A DNA stretch of 42,981 nucleotides. It comes from Legionellaceae bacterium (lineage in GTDB: Bacteria; Pseudomonadota; Gammaproteobacteria; Legionellales; Legionellaceae). Shown piece by piece: positions 1-6,628 of the stretch; position 1 is the first letter of the stretch, and the number at the start of each line of letters is the position of its first letter. The stretch is taken from assembly GCA_947474165.1 (NCBI GenBank), contig CANJHO010000012.1, positions 1 to 42,981 on the forward strand, in the 5' to 3' direction. The notes under the pieces are model-generated. The model was given only the letters and a program-made list of their open reading frames with translations. It did not search any database and was not told the DNA's origin. Both the position numbers and the translations under genes were made by a program.

Positions 1-42
1 AGCTGGTATTAGCGATAATTTTCATTTTTTCTTGGAGGGTCA

Positions 43-720
43 TTGTTGAACGTATATATGAAAGATCCGAAGCAGCCTGCACAAGCTTGTGTAATTTGGA
101 TGCATGGATTGGGTGCTGATGCCCAAGATATGGCCGGTTTAGCGGATCAGTTGTCGGTCGAAGTCCCTATCCGGCATGTGTTTATCGATGCACCAGTGCG
201 TCCCGTCACGCTAAATAATCGGATGCCGATGCGTGCTTGGTATGACATCGTGGGCATGAAGTTAACTGATCGAGAAGATCGAGAGGGGATTGTGCAATCG
301 GAAGGCCTCATTCGTGAAGTTATCGATACTGAAATTGCAAGCGGCTTTGCCCCAGAACGAATTTTTTTAGCAGGTTTTTCACAAGGTGGTGCCATGGCCT
401 TATATACAGGCCTTCAGTCGACACGGCCCATAGCGGGGATCATTGCCTTATCAGCCTACCTTCCCTTGGCATCCGAATGTAAGATCGTCATGGATAAGAA
501 GACGCCACTATTTGCAGCTTGTGGGCAATTTGACCCTTTGGTTTTACCCGACTGGACCAAACAGGGGGTGACTGGCCTGCGAGAGCGTGGTTTTGATCGC
601 ATCGAATTCCATGAATATCCTATGGAACATGCGATTTGTATGGATGAAGTGAGAGATTTATCTCAGTGGTTAACTATTGCTGTGGAATCAATGGGTAACT
701 GTGATCGGAGTGTGTTATGA
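43..720 (+). CDS. alpha/beta hydrolase, phospholipase/carboxylesterase family
   Basis: A cytoplasmic serine hydrolase of the Abhydrolase_2 (phospholipase/carboxylesterase) family, about 225 residues, the usual length. Near the N-terminus is the oxyanion-loop motif WMHGLGADAQDM. The nucleophile elbow is GFSQGG, with Ser as catalytic residue. The Asp is probably in GQFDPLV and the His in MEHAICMDEV, completing the triad. Family members hydrolyse short acyl esters or lysophospholipids; the actual substrate cannot be read from sequence. Start choice is uncertain: TTG at 43 and TTG at 46 both follow a GGAGGG box at 34-39, while the first ATG (58) is 18 bases from it. The stop overlaps the ratA start by 4 bp (ATGA), suggesting translational coupling in an operon with ratA and rnfH. 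Confidence 0.85.
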   Translation: MLNVYMKDPKQPAQACVIWMHGLGADAQDMAGLADQLSVEVPIRHVFIDAPVRPVTLNNRMPMRAWYDIVGMKLTDREDREGIVQSEGLIREVIDTEIASGFAPERIFLAGFSQGGAMALYTGLQSTRPIAGIIALSAYLPLASECKIVMDKKTPLFAACGQFDPLVLPDWTKQGVTGLRERGFDRIEFHEYPMEHAICMDEVRDLSQWLTIAVESMGNCDRSVL

Positions 721-1145
721 CGGTTGTTAAAAAGTCACGTGAAGTGCCCTATTCTTGCGAGCAACTCTATAATTTAGTAAATGATATAGAGAATTACAGT
801 GAATTTATGCCGCATTTGGGTGATTGTGTTGTTCATTACCGTGATGAGGATGAGGTTCAAGCCACCTTAACGGTGAAGGCGATGGGGATGGAAAAATCGT
901 TTACTACCCGGAATCGCTTACAACACAATAAAATGATTGAAATTCGCTTGGTTGATGGCCTTTTTTCTCATTTGGAAGGGTTTTGGCGGTTTGATGAAAC
1001 ACCCATGGGCTGCATGGTGTCTTTCGATCTTGAATTTGAATTTGCAGGGCGAATGTTTTCAATGCTAATGGGTCCTATTTTTGAACAGATCACAGATCAA
1101 ATGGTGGATGCATTTTGCACTCGAGCCAAGGCTTTATATGGTTAG
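717..1145 (+). CDS. ratA: RatA / COQ10-like START-domain protein
   Basis: A 142-residue protein of the polyketide cyclase/START superfamily, matching the RatA (YfjG)/Coq10 family in length and layout. The opening MTVVKKSREVPYSCEQLYNLV and the following VNDIENYSEFMPH are the family signature (strand, helix, then the Y-x-F-x-P turn). The C-terminal helix carries a run of hydrophobic residues ending in FCTRAKALYG. E. coli RatA is reported to block 70S ribosome assembly, whereas Coq10 homologues bind ubiquinone, so either role is possible here. It overlaps the esterase upstream by 4 bp, and its last codons contain the start of rnfH. The ratA-rnfH pair next to convergent bamE is the standard gammaproteobacterial arrangement, which supports the assignment. 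Confidence 0.9.
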   Translation: MTVVKKSREVPYSCEQLYNLVNDIENYSEFMPHLGDCVVHYRDEDEVQATLTVKAMGMEKSFTTRNRLQHNKMIEIRLVDGLFSHLEGFWRFDETPMGCMVSFDLEFEFAGRMFSMLMGPIFEQITDQMVDAFCTRAKALYG

Positions 1146-1413
1146 TGTGGAATTGGTTTATGTTCCTGTTGGTGAACCGGCCATTCATCAACAACTACAG
1201 CTTGCGATAGGTGCAACTGTTGCCGAGGTACTGAATCAGTCCGGCATCATAGAACGCCATCCTGAAATCAAAGACCAAGCCATTGGAATTTTTGGCACCT
1301 TGGTGTCATTAACAACGCGTGTGAAAACAGGGGATAGAATAGAAATCTATCGCCCCCTACTGATTGATCCTAAGGAAAAAAGAAGGCAACGCGCTAAATG
1401 GAAACGGTACTAG
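1138..1413 (+). CDS. rnfH: RnfH family ubiquitin-fold protein
   Basis: A 91-residue protein of the RnfH (UPF0125) family, beta-grasp fold. It begins MVSVELVYVPVGEPAIHQ, has the GATVAEVLNQSGI helix segment and the DRIEIYRPLLIDPKEKRRQRA tail, which is the most conserved part of the family. Its function is not established; it is named for linkage to the Rnf electron-transport complex in some bacteria. The ATG at 1138 is chosen because the family protein starts here. An upstream in-frame ATG at 1081 would only add residues encoded by the ratA sequence. The gene overlaps the end of ratA by 8 bp and its stop overlaps the end of convergent bamE by 4 bp. Confidence 0.88.
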   Translation: MVSVELVYVPVGEPAIHQQLQLAIGATVAEVLNQSGIIERHPEIKDQAIGIFGTLVSLTTRVKTGDRIEIYRPLLIDPKEKRRQRAKWKRY

Positions 1414-1724
1414 GGCTGATGCTCAATTCGCGCTAACCTGCCGTGTGAAAAATATAGGCTAAGGTTTCGTATTTCCATCGGCCGGTTGCCTTTGTGCCAG
1501 GTATAAGCATAGTCCCAGCGGTCATTGTTAAAGGTTGGGCTTAACAGGCTTGTGCCGATGAGAATCGCGACATCCTCTTTGCTCATGCCAATGTTAAGAC
1601 GATCGGTTGTGGCTTGGGGCAACAAATTACCTTGTTGTACAATGCGTCTTGAAAAATCATAGGACGCACAGTTTGTTAGTGATAGAATACAGGCGATGGC
1701 AATGAACAACAGCTTTATTTGCAT
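1410..1724 (-). CDS. bamE: BamE (SmpA/OmlA) outer-membrane assembly lipoprotein
   Basis: A small lipoprotein of the BAM complex that helps insert beta-barrel proteins in the outer membrane. It has a signal peptide with lipobox LTNC, so the lipidated Cys is residue 19. The mature part contains the SmpA_OmlA signature: an LNIGMSKEDVAILIGTSL helix-turn segment, then NDRWDYAYTWHKG, then a final strand LSLYFSHGRLARIE. At 104 residues it is normal size. An AAGG box sits 8 bases before the ATG. The gene converges on rnfH. In many gammaproteobacteria bamE and fur are divergent neighbours; here about 4.4 kb of glycosyltransferase and mobile DNA separates them. Confidence 0.9.
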   Translation of the reverse strand: MQIKLLFIAIACILSLTNCASYDFSRRIVQQGNLLPQATTDRLNIGMSKEDVAILIGTSLLSPTFNNDRWDYAYTWHKGNRPMEIRNLSLYFSHGRLARIEHQP

Positions 1725-1892
1725 TTTTTACCTTGATCAAAGAAGTTTGCCGTAATATATCATGCAATTTAATGCACGGCATCTACTTCTCTGCAGTATA
1801 ATTTAGCCCACCTTGCTATCTTTTTTTGATTGGGGTTTGCTTAGATCCTGATAAACGCTTTTTAATTTTTTTAGCTAAACGAGTTAAATTAA

Positions 1893-3461
1893 ATGTCTTC
1901 TTCTTTTAAAATAAACCCCATCCCTCATCAAACGGTCTTTGCTTCAACTCAAAGCAATTCGGTGGATCGTGCCCGTTACAGACATTTTGTATACATCCTC
2001 ATCGGCATTTCTTTGTTGGTGCGGGTCTTGTTTATAGGGGTTAATCAGTTGCTTGTCGAGGAAGCTTATTATTGGAATTATGCTCAACACCTTGATTTTA
2101 GCTATCTTGATCATCCACCCATGGTGGCCTTGCTGATTAAATTAAGCACGGTTATCTTTGGAACCTCTGAATTTGGCATTCGGGTATTCGCGATATTGTG
2201 CTGGTTGCTCATGGCTTTTTTTAGCTTTAAATTGACGGAGTGCGTCTCTTATGGGGCTGGAAAATATGCTGTTTTATTGTTGGCGATATTGCCTTATTTT
2301 TTCATGCAATCGGTGGTAATGACGCCTGATTTGCCCTTGCTTGTCGCATGGTCTGGGGCGCTTTATTGTCTCTACCGGGCGCTTATTTTAAATGAGTCTT
2401 CTCTGTGCTACGCCGCAGGCTTTTGGATTGGCTTAGGCATGCTTTCAAAATACACCATTTGTTTGCTCGGCCCGGCAACCCTTCTTTATGTGATATTGGT
2501 TCCATCGGCACGGGTTTGGTTGATGCGAAAAGAGCTTTATTTATCAGGTTTGCTGGCAATGGTTCTTTTTACGCCTGTTATTTATTGGAATGCAAACCAT
2601 GAATGGGTTTCTTTCCTGTTTCAAAGTACCCGTCGAATGAATGATCTGCCTCACTTTTGTTTCCATTATTTTTTAGGCCTATTGTTGCTTTTCTTAACGC
2701 CCCTTGGCGTGTTAGGGCTTTGTTCGCTTTTTAGAAAAAATACAATCCAAATCAAGATGTTGCCTATCAAGAGATTGAGGTTTTTTCAGGTCTATTTGAT
2801 GGTTCCCCTGATTTTTTTTGGGGTTATTAGTGTTCGTCATCCAATAAGATTGACATGGATAGGGCCCTGCTTATTAGCCGTTGTTCCGTGGCTTGCCATG
2901 CTCCTTCATCAAAGTGCCGAAAGTCTGAAGCCCCGGGTACTTAAAATGGGGTTGTTTTCAGGGGCCTGCCTGATTCTTTTTTATAGCGGCATGTTTGTTA
3001 CGATTGTATCGGGAAGGCCTGAAATAGCGTCTGAACTATTTTTTAATAATTTTTTTGATTGGAGGGATTTCACGGCCCAGGTGCATGCCATAGTAAAGGA
3101 GGCTGAGAAAACCTCATCCCTTTTGCCCATCATCATTCCCCTTGATGCCTATAATATAGCCAGTGAACTTAATGTTTATCAGGAGATCTTGTTCGCTCAG
3201 GGTGCCATCCAGAAACGCTATCAGGTTGAGGGCCAACATTATTTTGGTGAAAATAGTTTGATGTATCAATATTGGTCTAAAAATGACAATCTAAGAGAGC
3301 GACCTGTGTTACTGCTGTCCCGTGATCAAGACAATTTTAAGATCCCACGGTTTCAGGGGACGGTGATGCTAAAGTCTCCCATTTTGAGATTCTGGGCGCA
3401 TAGTCAAGGCAAAGGGGATGAGATGAGGCCTTATTATTATCAGTGGGTAGAAATGAAGTAG
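1893..3461 (+). CDS. GT39/PMT-family membrane glycosyltransferase
   Basis: A 522-residue polytopic inner-membrane protein of the ArnT/PMT_2 type, which moves a sugar from a polyprenyl-phosphate carrier to lipid A, a glycan or a protein on the periplasmic side. The first external loop holds the catalytic acidic motif LVEEAYYWNYAQHLDF, followed by the hallmark YLDHPPMVALLIK. About ten hydrophobic segments follow and a soluble C-terminal domain begins near residue 380. The sugar and acceptor cannot be read from sequence. The convergent gene at 4720-5841 makes a polyprenyl-phosphate sugar and carries a GtrA-like membrane domain, so the two may act in one pathway (inference). The stop codon lies on the first base of a 59-bp inverted repeat, so the 3' end abuts mobile or repetitive DNA. 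No strong ribosome binding site is seen. Confidence 0.82.
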   Translation: MSSSFKINPIPHQTVFASTQSNSVDRARYRHFVYILIGISLLVRVLFIGVNQLLVEEAYYWNYAQHLDFSYLDHPPMVALLIKLSTVIFGTSEFGIRVFAILCWLLMAFFSFKLTECVSYGAGKYAVLLLAILPYFFMQSVVMTPDLPLLVAWSGALYCLYRALILNESSLCYAAGFWIGLGMLSKYTICLLGPATLLYVILVPSARVWLMRKELYLSGLLAMVLFTPVIYWNANHEWVSFLFQSTRRMNDLPHFCFHYFLGLLLLFLTPLGVLGLCSLFRKNTIQIKMLPIKRLRFFQVYLMVPLIFFGVISVRHPIRLTWIGPCLLAVVPWLAMLLHQSAESLKPRVLKMGLFSGACLILFYSGMFVTIVSGRPEIASELFFNNFFDWRDFTAQVHAIVKEAEKTSSLLPIIIPLDAYNIASELNVYQEILFAQGAIQKRYQVEGQHYFGENSLMYQYWSKNDNLRERPVLLLSRDQDNFKIPRFQGTVMLKSPILRFWAHSQGKGDEMRPYYYQWVEMK

Positions 3462-3519
3462 AGTTTGGACAAACCACGATCTAATACGAGCCCGTGAGCG
3501 TGGGCGGGCTCGGGCCTTA
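3461..3519. repeat. 59-bp inverted repeat, left arm
   Basis: This arm is an inverted copy of 4634-4692. The first 46 bases match exactly. The next ten differ in a way that makes one copy nearly the reverse complement of the other (GGCTCGGGCC here, AGCCCGAGCC in the other copy read in the same sense), and the last three match again. Within it, CGAGCCCG and CGGGCTCG can pair as a GC-rich hairpin. A further piece at 3536-3547 is the reverse complement of 3475-3486. The two arms enclose about 1.1 kb containing a toxin-antitoxin pair and a transposase remnant, and each sits immediately 3' of a convergent glycosyltransferase gene. Confidence 0.85.
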
Positions 3520-3577
3520 TCATTACTCACAAGTTTATTAGATCGTGATTGATATATCGCGCCTTTTTAACCGAGAT

Positions 3578-3790
3578 CTAATCAGCCGCGGCGTGTCGGG
3601 GGCCTGTCATGGTAGTTCGCATTGTACGTGCTCACTGCGTTCCGCGCGCAGTATAGTTTGTTATACAGACTAGCGCTTGATCAATCTATTTGGAGGGGTG
3701 GCGTGGTGGTCTTTGTTTTTCACGCGGAGCTTGCGAGCATGTAAAACGAAGACTACCAGGACAGGCCCCCGACACGCCGTGGCTGATTAG
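3578..3790. mobile_element. 213-bp MITE-like element with 38-bp terminal inverted repeats
   Basis: The ends 3578-3615 and 3753-3790 are inverted copies of 38 bp with two mismatches, opening with CTAATCAGCC. The match continues imperfectly inward for about 30 more bases, so nearly the whole element could fold on itself. It has no coding capacity. The interior contains CCGCGCGCAGTATA at 3642-3655, one of the dispersed palindrome-like motifs in this window. This has the structure of a non-autonomous miniature inverted-repeat element. I could not match the ends to a known family, although a 38-bp terminal repeat is the size used by Tn3-family elements, and a Tn3-type transposase fragment lies 0.7 kb away. 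Confidence 0.7.
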
Positions 3791-3840
3791 CGGGGAAAGT
3801 CAGGATACGTGTGCAATTGGATCACTTCATTTTTAAAACG

Positions 3841-3879
3841 GGCTATAACCCTCTCTGCGTATGGGTTATAGCCTTTTTT
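3841..3879. terminator. rho-independent terminator, probably bidirectional
   Basis: A perfect 11-bp stem, GGCTATAACCC paired with GGGTTATAGCC, encloses an 11-base loop and is followed directly by TTTTTT on the plus strand. On the minus strand the same stem is followed by CGTTTT. It lies 20 bases beyond the toxin stop codon, so it most likely ends the toxin-antitoxin transcript. It could also stop read-through coming from the glycosyltransferase side. Confidence 0.85.
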
Positions 3880-3898
3880 CATAGAAATAGCATTCATA

Positions 3899-4180
3899 CT
3901 AAATACCAAGTTCACTATGTGAACCAAGTCGAACCAGTTGCAGCGTATTTATATCTGGTTTTCTATAGATAAGAATTAAATCAGGCTTAATATGGCAGTC
4001 TCGATGATCACTCCAATTATTAGTAAGAGCATGGTCGCGGTGCTTTTCTGCTAATTCATTATCATTTGCAAGAGCTACCAACACCTCAACAAAGAGAGTT
4101 TCTAAAACCTCTCTATATTTTCCCTTCTTTTCACGTTTGTAGTCTTTTTTAAATTGAGTGGTTTTTTCAATCCCCCGCAT
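3899..4180 (-). CDS. YafQ/RelE-family mRNA interferase toxin
   Basis: A 93-residue type II toxin related to E. coli YafQ, a ribosome-dependent mRNA endonuclease. The alignment is clear in the second half: HALTNNWSDHRDCHIKPDLILIYR, then a strand LQLVRLGSHSELG. These contain the catalytic His/Asp cluster of YafQ (His and Asp in DHRDCHIKPD, and the C-terminal His in GSHSEL). The basic N-terminal segment TTQFKKDYKREKKGKY is also typical. The start overlaps the end of the antitoxin gene by 14 bp, the usual coupled arrangement. A terminator lies just downstream. Key residues are present, so the toxin is probably active. Confidence 0.9.
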   Translation of the reverse strand: MRGIEKTTQFKKDYKREKKGKYREVLETLFVEVLVALANDNELAEKHRDHALTNNWSDHRDCHIKPDLILIYRKPDINTLQLVRLGSHSELGI

Positions 4181-4430
4181 TTAAATCATCCATTAGAGAA
4201 TCAATACTTTTGAATGAGCGTAATTTTCCTCTTCGAGCCTCTTTCATAGCCTCAATTGTTTTTTGATTGGGTACTAAAGGTTCAAAGGGTAAAGCCTTTT
4301 CACTCGCCACACGTGTTAATAAGAGACGAAATGCATCAGATACCGTTAAACCCATTGAGGCCAACACAGCAGAAGCCTCTTCTTTAATATGCCCATCGAT
4401 TCTAGCTCGAACAACCGCATTTGCAGTCAT
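4167..4430 (-). CDS. RelB/DinJ-family antitoxin
   Basis: An 87-residue antitoxin that would neutralise the downstream YafQ-like toxin and repress its own promoter. The N-terminal part, TANAVVRARIDGHIKEEASAVL then GLTVSDAFRLLLTRVAS, is the ribbon-helix-helix DNA-binding domain of the RelB/DinJ family (DinJ has the same VRARID opening). The C-terminal half, ending with the acidic SIDSLMDDLNAGD, is the toxin-wrapping tail. The ATG at 4430 is chosen over an upstream in-frame start at 4469 because a GGAG box sits 6 bases before it. A transposase remnant lies 40 bp upstream; toxin-antitoxin pairs are common passengers in Tn3-family transposons, so the pair may have arrived that way. Confidence 0.88.
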   Translation of the reverse strand: MTANAVVRARIDGHIKEEASAVLASMGLTVSDAFRLLLTRVASEKALPFEPLVPNQKTIEAMKEARRGKLRSFKSIDSLMDDLNAGD

Positions 4431-4469
4431 AATAATCTCCATCACCTTATAAGCTACATTGTAGCCCAT

Positions 4470-4636
4470 TTATGCAACTTCCGCCACTTCACTATCTATT
4501 TTAAATAGAGTTCTATCCCTTGTTAAGTACAGATTTGCGGGACGACGCGCTAAATCCAGCACATACTCACCAAAGCGTTTAATTTGCTCGGTTATGTATG
4601 GACTCATATGACTCAGATCTTCTGCTGTAATTGTAA
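4470..4636 (-). pseudogene. C-terminal fragment of a Tn3-family transposase
   Basis: Reading on the minus strand, an open frame gives about 55 residues before a TAA stop at 4470-4472. The core ITAEDLSHMSPYITEQIK followed by RFGEYVLDLARRP resembles the C-terminal end of Tn3-family TnpA proteins (pattern S-P-Y-x-T-E-x-I-x-R-F-G-x-Y-x-L-D-L). The rest of the roughly 1000-residue transposase is missing: the fragment stops where the 59-bp inverted repeat begins (4634). I identify the family from memory of the motif, so it needs a database check. The antitoxin starts 40 bp downstream. Confidence 0.6.
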
Positions 4637-4692
4637 GGCTCGGGCTCGCCCACGCTCACGGGCTCGTATTAGATCGTGGTTTGTCCAAACTC
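4634..4692. repeat. 59-bp inverted repeat, right arm
   Basis: Inverted partner of 3461-3519. Read on the minus strand it begins GAGTTTGGACAAACCACGAT exactly as the left arm does. It separates the transposase fragment from the end of the DPM1-GtrA gene, whose stop codon is 28 bp away. The placement of both arms at the 3' ends of convergent genes suggests that the enclosed segment was inserted, or rearranged, between two genes that were once adjacent. Confidence 0.85.
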
Positions 4693-4719
4693 CAGCGCTT
4701 AAGGTAGTGCCATTAATCC

Positions 4720-5841
4720 TTAGGCAATCCTGTGTCGCCAGATCAATCGAGAATAGGCCACATAATTGATAATGGATCCAATGACCATTCCCATAAAAAT
4801 AATCATATTTTCTTTTAAAAACCCTGCTCCAATATAGAGTAAGCCCAAGTGCAGCCAATAACTTTGAAACGCAATCATCAAAGCCGAATAGCCTAAAAAT
4901 AAACAGAAGGATTTGGTTTTCTGATGGCGTTGAGACGTTGAAACGCGTTTGAAGTTATAACGATTATTTAGCGAAAAATTATTAACAATGGCGAACACGA
5001 TAGCAATCTGGGTTGCTGTGATAGGGGAGATCCAGGGACGAAGTCCATTATAGACTAATACTTGTACGCAAAGACCTGAGAGTCCTATGAGGCACATTTT
5101 AGCGTAAGATTTTAATTCATAAAAACGAAGGGTGATAATGACGCGAAGTGAATCAATGACGCTATTGGCAGGTAATTTACTAAAGCCTTTTTGTCGGTCA
5201 ATGAAAGCGATAGGGTGTTCCGCGATCCGTGCTTTGTTGCGATGTAGCAACCATAATAGTTCTAATTTATAGGCATAATGATTGGATAAGAATTTTCTAG
5301 GGAGGGCTTTTTCAAGCGCTGCGCGCCTTGTCGCTCTAAAGCCACTGGTGAAATCTTTATATTTGGGCGTGAGTATAAAACGCGCCATGTAATTGCCGAG
5401 TACGGACAATAATTTTCGATGCCAGCCCCATTCTTTGGGAATGCTTCCCCCACGTACATATCGACTTCCGATCACTACATCATGGGTTTTAAGTTTTTCA
5501 AGCAGGGGTGCGATGTATTGAGGTTGATGGGAGAGATCGGCATCAAATTCAATGACAATGTCTGCATCCATGGTTGTCATGGCATAGCGCATGGCTTGTA
5601 AATAAGCCGATCCTAAGCCTGATTTTTTGGTTTCAGTTTGCAAATGGAGTTTTTTGTAGTGCTGTTGTAGTTCTTTGACAATGGCTTGAGTGTTGTCCTT
5701 TGAGGCACTATCAAAAACCAATACATGAACATCCATTCCTAAAATATCGGTGGTTGCGTCAAACAGCTTTAATAAGGTTTCTTCAATCACAAGGGCTTCA
5801 TTGTAGGTTGGAATAATAATAACAACCTTTTCTATATTCAT
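4720..5841 (-). CDS. polyprenyl-phosphate glycosyltransferase (DPM1-like) fused to GtrA membrane domain
   Basis: A 373-residue fusion. Residues 1-240 are a GT2 domain of the dolichyl-phosphate mannose synthase type: IIIPTYNEALVIEETL at the nucleotide-binding start, the metal-binding EFDADLSHQPQYI, IGSRYVRGGSIP and DFTSGFRATRRAAL. Residues about 245-373 hold four hydrophobic segments of a GtrA-like domain. It would make an undecaprenyl- or polyprenyl-phosphate sugar from a nucleotide sugar, and the membrane part may help move it across. This supplies the kind of donor that a GT39 enzyme uses, and such an enzyme is encoded convergently at 1893-3461. The coupling is inferred from neighbourhood. 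The ATG follows a GGAG box at a long spacing (12 bases). Confidence 0.87.
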   Translation of the reverse strand: MNIEKVVIIIPTYNEALVIEETLLKLFDATTDILGMDVHVLVFDSASKDNTQAIVKELQQHYKKLHLQTETKKSGLGSAYLQAMRYAMTTMDADIVIEFDADLSHQPQYIAPLLEKLKTHDVVIGSRYVRGGSIPKEWGWHRKLLSVLGNYMARFILTPKYKDFTSGFRATRRAALEKALPRKFLSNHYAYKLELLWLLHRNKARIAEHPIAFIDRQKGFSKLPANSVIDSLRVIITLRFYELKSYAKMCLIGLSGLCVQVLVYNGLRPWISPITATQIAIVFAIVNNFSLNNRYNFKRVSTSQRHQKTKSFCLFLGYSALMIAFQSYWLHLGLLYIGAGFLKENMIIFMGMVIGSIINYVAYSRLIWRHRIA

Positions 5842-6158
5842 TCGTACAACGATCTCCAGATGTTTTTATATTATACTGCGCGCGGTATAGGTCAGATAAC
5901 CGTCTGCAGTATAACAGCATTATAACAAATTAACCATCCGTTTTGTTTAAAAACAGCTCAATAAAAATCATTAATCTGATCTGTCGGCATGCCTGAAGAT
6001 TCTGAAAAATATACTGCGTGCAGTCAGAATTTTAAGTTTTTTGGCGAAAAAACTCACATCGCCAGAGAACTTAAAATTGTGATCACGCGCAGTATAGGTG
6101 CAGAGGACGATGATATCGTGTATTGTTTAGGTCTTATTTAACCTCGGGTTTCTTAAAT
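5842..6158. repeat. 317-bp intergenic region rich in palindromic repeats
   Basis: No gene is seen between the two divergent genes. The stretch holds several copies of one motif: TATACTGCGCGCGGTATA at 5872-5889 (palindrome with one mismatch), CTGCAGTATA at 5904-5913, and a longer inverted repeat at 6010-6096 listed separately. The promoters of both the DPM1-GtrA gene and fur must lie here. I could not pick convincing -35/-10 pairs, and no clear Fur box was found. Confidence 0.6.
6010..6096. repeat. 87-bp long-hairpin MITE-like repeat ending in ATACTGCG
   Basis: The two halves are inverted copies. The left arm reads ATACTGCGTGCAGTCAGAAT then TTTAAGTTTTTTGGCG. The right arm, read backwards, gives ATACTGCGCGTGATCACAAT then TTTAAGTTCTCTGGCG. 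About 36 bp per arm pair with several mismatches clustered in one block. The outer ends are the half-motif that appears alone elsewhere in the window (5872, 33808, 39747), suggesting that the shorter palindromes are relatives or remnants of this element. It lies between the divergent glycosyltransferase and fur genes, about 60 bp before the fur start. Confidence 0.65.
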
Positions 6159-6575
6159 ATGGAAGAAAGTCAGCAGTTAAAAGATGCCGGATTAAAAATA
6201 ACTTTGCCACGTTTAAAAATATTACAAATCCTTGAGCAATCAAAAGCACACCATTTGAGTGCTGAGGATGTATATAAAGCCTTGATTGAAATGGGTGAAG
6301 ATGTGGGCTTGGCGACCGTGTATCGGGTGCTTACTCAGTTTGAAACAGCGGGTTTAATTAACCGGCATAATTTTGAAGGGGGCTTTTCTGTTTTTGAGTT
6401 GAGCCAGGGTGAACACCACGACCACATGGTCTGTGTTAAATGTGGTCGTGTAGACGAGTTTATTGATCAGGTGATTGAAAAAAGGCAGAGGATGATTGCA
6501 GAACGTGCTCAGTTTAAAATGACTGATCATGCATTGAATATTTATGGCTTGTGCGTTGACTGTCAATCACCGTGA
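6159..6575 (+). CDS. fur: ferric uptake regulator Fur
   Basis: A 138-residue Fur-family metalloregulator that represses iron-acquisition genes when loaded with Fe2+. The N-terminal winged helix is clear: LKDAGLKITLPRLKILQILE, HHLSAEDVYKALIEMGEDVG and the recognition helix LATVYRVLTQFETAGLINRH. The dimerisation domain carries the metal ligands in GEHHDHMVCVKCGRVDEF and the second Cys pair in YGLCVDC. Overall it is closest to true Fur rather than Zur or PerR, judging by the N-terminus and HHDHMVCVKCG. The ATG at 6159 is chosen because Fur proteins start just before this point; a TTG at 6123 would add 12 uncharacteristic residues. Fur is usually beside bamE; here they are 4.4 kb apart. Confidence 0.92.
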   Translation: MEESQQLKDAGLKITLPRLKILQILEQSKAHHLSAEDVYKALIEMGEDVGLATVYRVLTQFETAGLINRHNFEGGFSVFELSQGEHHDHMVCVKCGRVDEFIDQVIEKRQRMIAERAQFKMTDHALNIYGLCVDCQSP

Positions 6576-6622
6576 ATTGTAGTTTGTAATGACGCTATTC
6601 GCTCATCTCGCTACAATTCACG
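6571..6622. terminator. inverted repeat between convergent fur and bZIP genes
   Basis: The arms CGTGAATTGTAG (6571-6582) and CTACAATTCACG (6611-6622) are perfect 12-bp inverted copies around a 28-base loop. They lie exactly between the stop codons of fur and the convergent reverse-strand gene. The position suggests a bidirectional terminator, but neither side has a U-tract, so it may be rho-assisted or only a stabilising hairpin. Confidence 0.5.
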
Positions 6623-6628
6623 CGATCT

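Noticed and set aside
3578-3790. Assigning the 38-bp repeats firmly to Tn3
   Set aside because: The ends do not begin with GGGG or end with TAAG as Tn3-type repeats do; only the length agrees.
4584-4769. A short plus-strand frame over the right inverted-repeat arm
   Set aside because: It consists mostly of the GC-rich repeat and has Arg/Ala runs typical of chance translation.
6123-6158. A TTG start giving Fur 12 extra residues
   Set aside because: Fur proteins begin around MEESQQLKDAGLK; the extra residues are not family sequence.
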